Below, piece by piece: positions 59,256 through 64,000 of a stretch of 64,000 bases of DNA; position 1 is the first letter of the stretch, and the number at the start of each line of letters is the position of its first letter. The position numbers and the translations under genes are program-made. The notes below the pieces were generated by a model. That model had not been told where the DNA came from. It was given only the letters and a program-made list of their open reading frames with translations, and made no database searches. This stretch comes from Sandarakinorhabdus sp. AAP62 (GTDB lineage Bacteria > Pseudomonadota > Alphaproteobacteria > Sphingomonadales > Sphingomonadaceae). Where the stretch lies: assembly GCF_000331225.1 (NCBI RefSeq), contig NZ_ANFY01000007.1, positions 434,001 to 498,000 on the forward strand, written 5' to 3'.

Positions 59256-60311
59256 ATGATGTTGCGCACGATGGCGGTTGCCGCCCTGCTCACCGCCGCC
59301 AGCGCCGCCGCGCCGGCGGTGACCGAAGCCGATTTCGTGGCACGCGATTTCCGTTTTTCCGATGGCAACACCCTGCCCGCGCTGAAGCAGCATTACCGCA
59401 CGCTCGGCACGCCGGTCCGCGATGCGCAGGGCAATATCATCAACGCCGTGATGGTCGGCCACGGCACCGGCGGCACCGGCGCGCAGTTCCTCGTCCCGCA
59501 GTTCGCCCGCCTGTTCGAACCGGGCGGCACGCTGGATGCGGCGAAATATTTCATCATCCTGCCCGATGCCATCGGCCACGGCGGATCATCGAAGCCCAGC
59601 GACGGCCTGAAGATGGGTTTCCCGGCCTATGACTATGCCGACATGGTGCGCGCGCAGGGCCTGTTGCTCGATCATCTGAAGGTGAAGCAGCTGCGGCTGC
59701 TGATGGGCACATCGATGGGCTGCATGATGGGCTTCCAGTTCGGCACCGATCTGCCTGGCCGTGCCGCGGCCATCATGCCGCTGGCCTGCAACGTGATCGA
59801 GATCGCCGGGCGCAACCGGCAATGGCGGGCAATGGCGATCCAGGCGATCAAGGCCGATCCGGCGTGGAATGGTGGCAACTACAGCGCGCAGCCCGAGCAG
59901 GGCCTGAAACTGGGCATGGCGCTGCAGGCAATGGCCAGTTCCGCCCCGGTGCGCCAGCAGGCCGATTGGCCAACGCGCGCTGCTGCCGATGCCGCCGCCA
60001 TGGCGGTACTGTCACGGCCGGGTGCCAGCATCGGCGATGCCAATGATCGCATCTACCAGCTCGAAGCGAGCCGCAATTACAACCCGGCCCCCAATCTGGC
60101 GCGCATCACCGTGCCCGTCACCTGGGTGAACAGCGCCGATGATTTCATCAACCCACCCGGCGTGGGTGAACCCGAACGCCATGTGCGGGCGATGCCGCAG
60201 GCACGTTACGTGCTGATTCCCGAAAGCACCGAAACGCGCGGCCACAGCACCCACACGTGGAGCATCTTCTGGGAAGGCGAGCTGAAGGCATTGCTGGCGC
60301 GGAGCCAGTAA
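59256..60311 (+). CDS. Exported homoserine O-acetyltransferase-like alpha/beta hydrolase
   Basis: 351 residues with a signal peptide (MAVAALLTAASAAAPAV). It has the MetX-like layout: FRFSDGNTLPALKQHYRTLGTP, VMVGHGTGGTG, ILPDAIGHGGSSKPSDG, nucleophile elbow MGTSMGCMMG, acid in NSADDF and histidine in ETRGHSTH. Being exported, and lacking methionine-pathway neighbours, it is more likely a hydrolase or acyltransferase of unknown substrate than MetX. GGGGAG lies 9 bases before ATG 59256. Confidence 0.83.
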   Translation: MMLRTMAVAALLTAASAAAPAVTEADFVARDFRFSDGNTLPALKQHYRTLGTPVRDAQGNIINAVMVGHGTGGTGAQFLVPQFARLFEPGGTLDAAKYFIILPDAIGHGGSSKPSDGLKMGFPAYDYADMVRAQGLLLDHLKVKQLRLLMGTSMGCMMGFQFGTDLPGRAAAIMPLACNVIEIAGRNRQWRAMAIQAIKADPAWNGGNYSAQPEQGLKLGMALQAMASSAPVRQQADWPTRAAADAAAMAVLSRPGASIGDANDRIYQLEASRNYNPAPNLARITVPVTWVNSADDFINPPGVGEPERHVRAMPQARYVLIPESTETRGHSTHTWSIFWEGELKALLARSQ

Positions 60312-60331
60312 GGGGCCAACTCTCCACAAGC

Positions 60332-60365
60332 CCCGGTCATGCTGGCCTGCGCCAGCATGACCGGG
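60332..60365. terminator. Bidirectional terminator-type hairpin
   Basis: CCCGGTCATGCTGGC-CTGC-GCCAGCATGACCGGG is a perfect 15-bp stem with a 4-base loop between the convergent genes ending at 60311 and 60377. An A-run (GAAAAG) follows on the plus strand. Its symmetry suits termination from both sides. Confidence 0.75.
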
Positions 60366-60376
60366 AAAAGCCGATT

Positions 60377-62056
60377 CTACGCCGGGCACTTCCCCGTCCC
60401 CGGCCCCTTCAGCGCCCGCCCCGCCGCCGCGCCGGTTGGCTCACCGCCCTTCAGCACCTGCACCCCGTTCACCCACACGCTGGACACGCCGGTGGCATAT
60501 TGTGCCGGTTTGGCGAAGGTGGCGTGATCGCTGATGGTGGCCGGATCGAACACCACGACGTCGGCGAAATAGCCGGCTTTGAGCAAGCCGCGCTCCTTGA
60601 TGCCCAGATTGGTCACCGGCAGATGGCTCAGCCGCCGCACGGCGTCCTGCAGCGTTGTCGTCTTGTCCTCCCGCACATATTTGCCCAGCAGGCGGGCGAC
60701 ATTGCCATAGGCGCGCGGATGATCCTGGCTGAGCAGGAACACGCCCTCGGCACTCGGCGCACCGGCGTCGGATCCAAAGCTCATCCAAGGCAGCGCCGTC
60801 TGGCGCTTCACATTGGCCTCATCCATCAGGAAATAGGCGGTGCCCACCCGGCTGCCATCCTCGATCACCAGGTCGATGGCGGTATCCTCCGGGCTGGTGC
60901 CGCGCATCCGTGAAACCTCACCCAGCGTCTTGCCGGTCAGCGGCTTCAGCTTGGGGTTCTTGAAGCCGAGCAGCAGCACATTTTCCGGTGTCCCCGCACG
61001 TTTGGCGAGATTCTCCCACGGCGCGTTATCGTCGGCCATCTCGGCCTTCACGCGAGCGCGCAGGGCCGGGTCCTTCAGCCGCTCGATCCATTGTTCCAGC
61101 CCGCCCGATTGCACCCACAGGGGCATGGCGGCGTCCAGCCCAGTGGCGCCAGCGGTGTAATTATACATGTTGGCAGTGATGCGAAGGCCCTGGGCGCGCG
61201 CTGCTTCGACCTTGGCGATGATCGTGTCGAGTTTGCCCCAATTCTTCTTGCCCGACATTTTCATGTGCCAGATCTCGGCGGGTCCGCCGGATTGGCGGGC
61301 GATCTCGATCAGTTCATCCACCGCCTGCTCAATCCGGTCACCTTCGGATCGCATGTGGCTGATGTACATGCCGCCGCACGCCGCACTCGCCTTGGCCAGC
61401 GCGATCAGTTCCGGCGTTTCGGCATAGGCCGCCGGCGCATAGATCATCGAGGTGCCCAGCCCCAGCGCGCCTTCATTCATGGCGGCGCGCACCAGCCCCT
61501 GCATGCGCGCCAACTGTTCCGGTGTGGGATCAACATCGCTTTCACCCACTTCGTGCACGCGCACCGTGGTGTGGCCGACAAAGCTGGCGACATTGGGCGC
61601 GATGCCCTTCTTTTCCAGCGTGGCCAGATATTCGCCCAGCGTCGTCCAGGTGATCGGGTACTTGATATCGTCCTGCCGCATCGCGCCCAGCCGCTTCATC
61701 TCCGGGTTGAGCGGCCCCATCGACGTGCCTTCGCCCATGATTTCCAGCGTCACGCCCTGGCGGATATCGCTCTGCGCGCGGCCATCGATCAGCAGGCTTT
61801 CGGTGGCCCAGCTCAGCATGTTGACGAAGCCCGGCGAAATGGCCTGGCCCTTCACATCCGTGACGACCGCGCCCGTGGTGATGCTGGCAGGCGCAGCGCC
61901 CTTGCCGATGCCGGTGATGCGATCCCCGTCCATGGCCAGCCAGCCGGCATAGGGCGTTTCGCCCGAGCCATCGACGATCAGGCCATTGGTGAGGACCACA
62001 GGCTTTGCGAGTGCAGACGAGGCCAGCAAGACAGCAGCAACAGCCAACAGGCGCAT
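60377..62056 (-). CDS. D-aminoacylase-like amidohydrolase, exported
   Basis: 559 residues with a signal peptide (LLAVAAVLLASSALA). The amidohydrolase-3/D-aminoacylase fold is shown by LTNGLIVDGSGETPYAGWLAMDGDRI, ISHMRSEGDRI and SFGSDAGAPSAEGV, and by a C-terminal KAGYFADVVVFDP strand. The usual metal-binding HxH after strand 1 is absent: PGFVNML SWATES replaces PGFIDxHxH. Catalysis therefore needs a different metal site or is changed. GGGGGA is 6 bases before ATG 62056. It may deacylate N-acyl-D-amino acids in the periplasm. Confidence 0.83.
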   Translation of the reverse strand: MRLLAVAAVLLASSALAKPVVLTNGLIVDGSGETPYAGWLAMDGDRITGIGKGAAPASITTGAVVTDVKGQAISPGFVNMLSWATESLLIDGRAQSDIRQGVTLEIMGEGTSMGPLNPEMKRLGAMRQDDIKYPITWTTLGEYLATLEKKGIAPNVASFVGHTTVRVHEVGESDVDPTPEQLARMQGLVRAAMNEGALGLGTSMIYAPAAYAETPELIALAKASAACGGMYISHMRSEGDRIEQAVDELIEIARQSGGPAEIWHMKMSGKKNWGKLDTIIAKVEAARAQGLRITANMYNYTAGATGLDAAMPLWVQSGGLEQWIERLKDPALRARVKAEMADDNAPWENLAKRAGTPENVLLLGFKNPKLKPLTGKTLGEVSRMRGTSPEDTAIDLVIEDGSRVGTAYFLMDEANVKRQTALPWMSFGSDAGAPSAEGVFLLSQDHPRAYGNVARLLGKYVREDKTTTLQDAVRRLSHLPVTNLGIKERGLLKAGYFADVVVFDPATISDHATFAKPAQYATGVSSVWVNGVQVLKGGEPTGAAAGRALKGPGTGKCPA

Positions 62057-62095
62057 GATCATTCCCCCCATGTGAGTGGGGGCAAGCTTATGGCG

Positions 62096-62539
62096 CTAAT
62101 CCGCCGGCAACAAGGCGGCAATGCCGGCCAGCAAGGGCGCCAGTTCGCCGCCGCGGCTTCCCGCCATCGGCGCCAGCACGGCGGCCAGTCGCGCTGGGCG
62201 ACGGCTCTCGTCCAGCGCCAGCAGCAGCCGCTGCTCATCCTCGGCCACCGCGCCATGGCAGGGCAGGTGCAGCCGCACCGGTCGCACGGCGCGGCGCGCC
62301 AGTCCAACGATCAGGCAGCGCAGCAGATGTTCCAGCCCCATTCCCTGTTCGCCGAACCGCCGCTGCAGCAATGCATGGACATGCGCATCGCGCGCACTGC
62401 CCAGCGGGCGGACCATCGCCAGCCGGCGAAGGCACCAGAGCAATTCGCGCTGGACGGCGGTAAGCCCGGCCGGATCGTCCCGGCGTGGTGGCACCGATGG
62501 CCCGCCCTCTGGCCCGCTTTCCTCATGCCGCACGAACAT
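62096..62539 (-). CDS. Unknown helical protein
   Basis: 147 residues, mostly helical and rich in Leu, Arg and Ala (AVQRELLWCLRRLAMVR, ARDAHVHALLQRRFGEQGMGLEHLLRCL). No membrane helix or signal is seen. GGAGGTG 7 bases upstream fixes ATG 62539 against longer frames. It is divergent from the PadR gene and may be under the same operator. I do not recognise the family. Confidence 0.65.
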   Translation of the reverse strand: MFVRHEESGPEGGPSVPPRRDDPAGLTAVQRELLWCLRRLAMVRPLGSARDAHVHALLQRRFGEQGMGLEHLLRCLIVGLARRAVRPVRLHLPCHGAVAEDEQRLLLALDESRRPARLAAVLAPMAGSRGGELAPLLAGIAALLPAD

Positions 62540-62646
62540 CGGACACCTCCATGGCCGGAAGCATGGACAAATTGCGAACGCGTCGCAATAGCAATTATGA
62601 CGGCGTTGCGACGAGTTGCTGTGTGGGTCTTGCAATACACCCGCTC

Positions 62647-62658
62647 AAGATATATCTT
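62647..62658. promoter_or_regulatory. Palindromic operator, PadR type
   Basis: AAGATATATCTT is a perfect 12-base palindrome in the divergent region between the unknown gene (62539, minus) and padR (62692, plus), 33 bases before the padR ATG. PadR regulators bind AT-rich dyads of this kind; autoregulation is inferred. Confidence 0.6.
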
Positions 62659-62691
62659 AAGTGCTCCAAGCCCCAACCGGAGTCTTCCCCC

Positions 62692-63294
62692 ATGCACTTC
62701 CGTTTCCACTTCGATCGCGATGGCTTCCACAAGGAATTTGGTGGCCGCTGGTCTGGTCGCAGCAGCCGCTGGGCTGCCTTTGCGCAGCGCTTTGCCGATG
62801 AATTTGGTGATGGCGGCGATGGTCCGCGTCCCCGCCGCCGCCGCTTTGGCGCAGAGGCGCTGAAGATCGTCATCCTCCACCTGCTGAAGGAAGAGCCGCG
62901 CCACGGTTACGACCTGATCAAGGCCATCGAGGACAAGTCCGGCGGACTTTATTCACCCTCGCCAGGCATGATCTACCCCATGCTCGCCATGCTCGCCGAT
63001 GAAGGGCTGATCAGCGAAGTGGCCGGCGAGGAAGGCCGCCGCCGCTATGCCATCACCGACGCCGGCCGCGCCGCCCTGGAAGACGCCGAAGCGCAGCTGA
63101 AAGACGCGCTGCAACGCCTGGCCGACATGGCGCGTTGCAACACGGACGATGGCCGCGAACCGCTGCGCGAGGCCATGCACGATCTGCGCGCCGCCGCGCG
63201 CGAGAGCGTTCGTGATGCGGAAAGCCGCGCCGAACGCGCCGAGGCCATCGCCGCCATCCTGCGCGACGCGGCGGAGAAGATCGGCAAGCTCTGA
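62692..63294 (+). CDS. PadR-family transcriptional regulator
   Basis: 200 residues. An unusual N-terminal tail of about 50 residues rich in Phe, His, Arg and Gly (MHFRFHFDRDGFHKEFGGRW) precedes the PadR winged helix (LKIVILHLLKEEPRHGYDLIKAIEDKSGG, then YPMLAMLADEGLI and RRRYAITDAGR). A long C-terminal helix serves for dimerisation. GGAG is 9 bases before ATG 62692. The His/Arg-rich N-terminus is typical of a PadR subgroup that may sense metal or heme. Targets beyond itself and the divergent gene are unknown. Confidence 0.87.
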   Translation: MHFRFHFDRDGFHKEFGGRWSGRSSRWAAFAQRFADEFGDGGDGPRPRRRRFGAEALKIVILHLLKEEPRHGYDLIKAIEDKSGGLYSPSPGMIYPMLAMLADEGLISEVAGEEGRRRYAITDAGRAALEDAEAQLKDALQRLADMARCNTDDGREPLREAMHDLRAAARESVRDAESRAERAEAIAAILRDAAEKIGKL

Positions 63295-63318
63295 CGGAAA
63301 GACGGGAGCCTCCGGCGG

Positions 63319-63337
63319 GCAGGGGCTGAGCCCCTGC
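63319..63337. terminator. REP-like hairpin between convergent padR and sua5 genes
   Basis: GCAGGGGC-TGA-GCCCCTGC, an 8-bp stem with a 3-base loop, set in a GGGAGCCTCCGGCGGG context that I recall as a common intergenic repeat in alphaproteobacteria. Serves as a shared 3' end for both genes. Confidence 0.55.
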
Positions 63338-63360
63338 ACCCGCTTTCGTTTGGCTTGCGC

Positions 63361-64000
63361 CTAACCCCTTGGGGCGGCGGCGCGGGTGAGCCGGTCGTTG
63401 ATGGCAAGGCCGAGCCCGTGCCGCGGCACTGGCGCCACTGCAATGCCGGCGCGGCCCGAGGCCTGCGCAACGTGCAGCAGATCGAACAGCCGGGCGGCGG
63501 CTTCGGTGAGGTCGCCGCTCGCCGACAGCGTGGCATCGCCGGCCACCGCGCCGAAACCGATGTGATATTCGTCCGACCCAGCCGTAACGGCCTCAAGCCG
63601 CACCGGCTGCTGCGGGGCATAGTGCGATTCCATCATGCCCGGCGCGATGACCCTGTCCCTTGACCCCTCTCCCGGGCCGGCGTCGCCGTCTCTCGACCTC
63701 TCCCCGGCGGGGAGAGGTGAAGGAGAATCACCTCTCCCCGCCGGGGAGAGGTCGACTCGCGCGAAGCGCGGCGGGAGAGGGGCTCCCGCTGCGCCGACAA
63801 TTGCCTCAACCGCAACAGCGCCCGGCCGCAGCAAACGCCAGCCGTCGCCTTCAATCGCAACAATCGTCGATTCCACCCCCGCCGCGCACGGCCCGGCATC
63901 GATCACCGGCACATCCGCCAACGACTCCAGCACATGCCCCGCCCGGGTGGGTGAAATCCGGCCCGAAGCATTGGCCGACGGCGCCGCCAACGGACCCACG
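63361..64000 (-). CDS. L-threonylcarbamoyladenylate synthase, Sua5 type (5' end outside window)
   Basis: The C-terminal 213 residues of a Sua5/YrdC-YciO protein, which makes threonylcarbamoyl-AMP for the t6A modification of tRNA. Visible are the YrdC-domain end (GPLAAPSANASGRISPT, GPCAAGVESTIV), and the Sua5 domain (APGMMESHYAPQQPVRL, LTEAAARLFDLLH, IAVAPVPRHGLGLAINDRL). Between them an Arg/Pro/Gly/Ser-rich stretch of about 40 residues is encoded by a palindromic repeat insertion (63661-63785). The frame is preserved. The linker between the two domains is flexible in this family, so function is probably kept. Confidence 0.85.
   Translation of the reverse strand, partial: VGPLAAPSANASGRISPTRAGHVLESLADVPVIDAGPCAAGVESTIVAIEGDGWRLLRPGAVAVEAIVGAAGAPLPPRFARVDLSPAGRGDSPSPLPAGERSRDGDAGPGEGSRDRVIAPGMMESHYAPQQPVRLEAVTAGSDEYHIGFGAVAGDATLSASGDLTEAAARLFDLLHVAQASGRAGIAVAPVPRHGLGLAINDRLTRAAAPRG
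63697..63751. repeat. Tandem palindromic repeat inserted in the sua5 coding region
   Basis: Two 21-base palindromes (CCTCTCCCCG, centre base, CGGGGAGAGG) at 63697-63717 and 63731-63751, joined by a stretch in which AGAGGTGA and TCACCTCT form a further dyad around a 7-base loop. Flanking GGGAGAGG pieces (63661-63675, 63771-63782) suggest the whole element spans about 120 bases. It reads through as an open frame in sua5. Confidence 0.8.

Overview
The window is high-GC, densely coded DNA of alphaproteobacterial, most likely sphingomonad, character. This rests on a large TonB-dependent receptor whose plug begins with a DELIIVTGSRI-type segment, a PEP-CTERM surface protein, S9/M14/class-C-type exported hydrolases in a block, a GGGGAGAGG-type palindromic repeat and paired 210-residue tyrosine recombinases. 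Genus cannot be fixed from the sequence alone. No rRNA, intact tRNA or CRISPR array was found.

Layout. (1) 1-5553: an aromatic-acid catabolic cluster with a divergent TetR regulator: aldehyde dehydrogenase (cut by the left edge), HpaI-type aldolase, HpaH-type hydratase, hotdog thioesterase, DUF3237 protein and a PhzS-like flavin monooxygenase. (2) 5731-7314: two tandem small tyrosine recombinases, the first with a substituted catalytic histidine. (3) 7856-15039: TonB-dependent receptor, a TIR-TolB/FlgO-like-TPR protein, an exported alpha/beta hydrolase and an AAHS-type MFS carrier. (4) 15521-21857: three exported hydrolases (S9 peptidase, M14 carboxypeptidase, beta-lactamase-fold serine hydrolase), with short dispersed repeats on either side.

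(5) 22359 to about 30170: a mobile-island-like segment. It has an unknown protein, two small DNA-binding proteins, a tyrosine integrase and a three-gene restriction-modification-like module (motif-I-only methylase, NPPY methylase, GIY-YIG/T5orf172 nuclease-helicase). It ends at a tRNA-3'-end-like sequence, beyond which lies a decayed P4-type integrase.

(6) 31108-45484: a stress and metal-handling region. At its centre is a bufferin operon (YHS protein, bufA1 precursor, MNIO/DUF692 enzyme, DUF2063 partner, DoxX) next to a LysR regulator. Around it lie glutathione S-transferases (one interrupted by a stop codon), a PNPOx-FNR-ferredoxin fusion, two DJ-1/PfpI proteins, a split-barrel flavoprotein, cytochrome P460 and a disulfide oxidoreductase. 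Six intergenic sites share one LysR-type T-N11-A architecture (TTCCG-N5-CGGAA plus a downstream half-site), each oriented toward a gene of this set. I propose that they form one regulon controlled by the LysR protein at 34952-35848.

(7) 45665-58052: a histidine kinase/response regulator pair divergent from a 3186-residue PEP-CTERM surface protein built from three families of long repeats, followed by two small membrane-anchored proteins. (8) 58133-64000: exported alpha/beta hydrolases, a D-aminoacylase-like amidohydrolase, a PadR regulator and the 3' part of a Sua5-type tRNA-modification gene whose linker has been expanded by a palindromic repeat.
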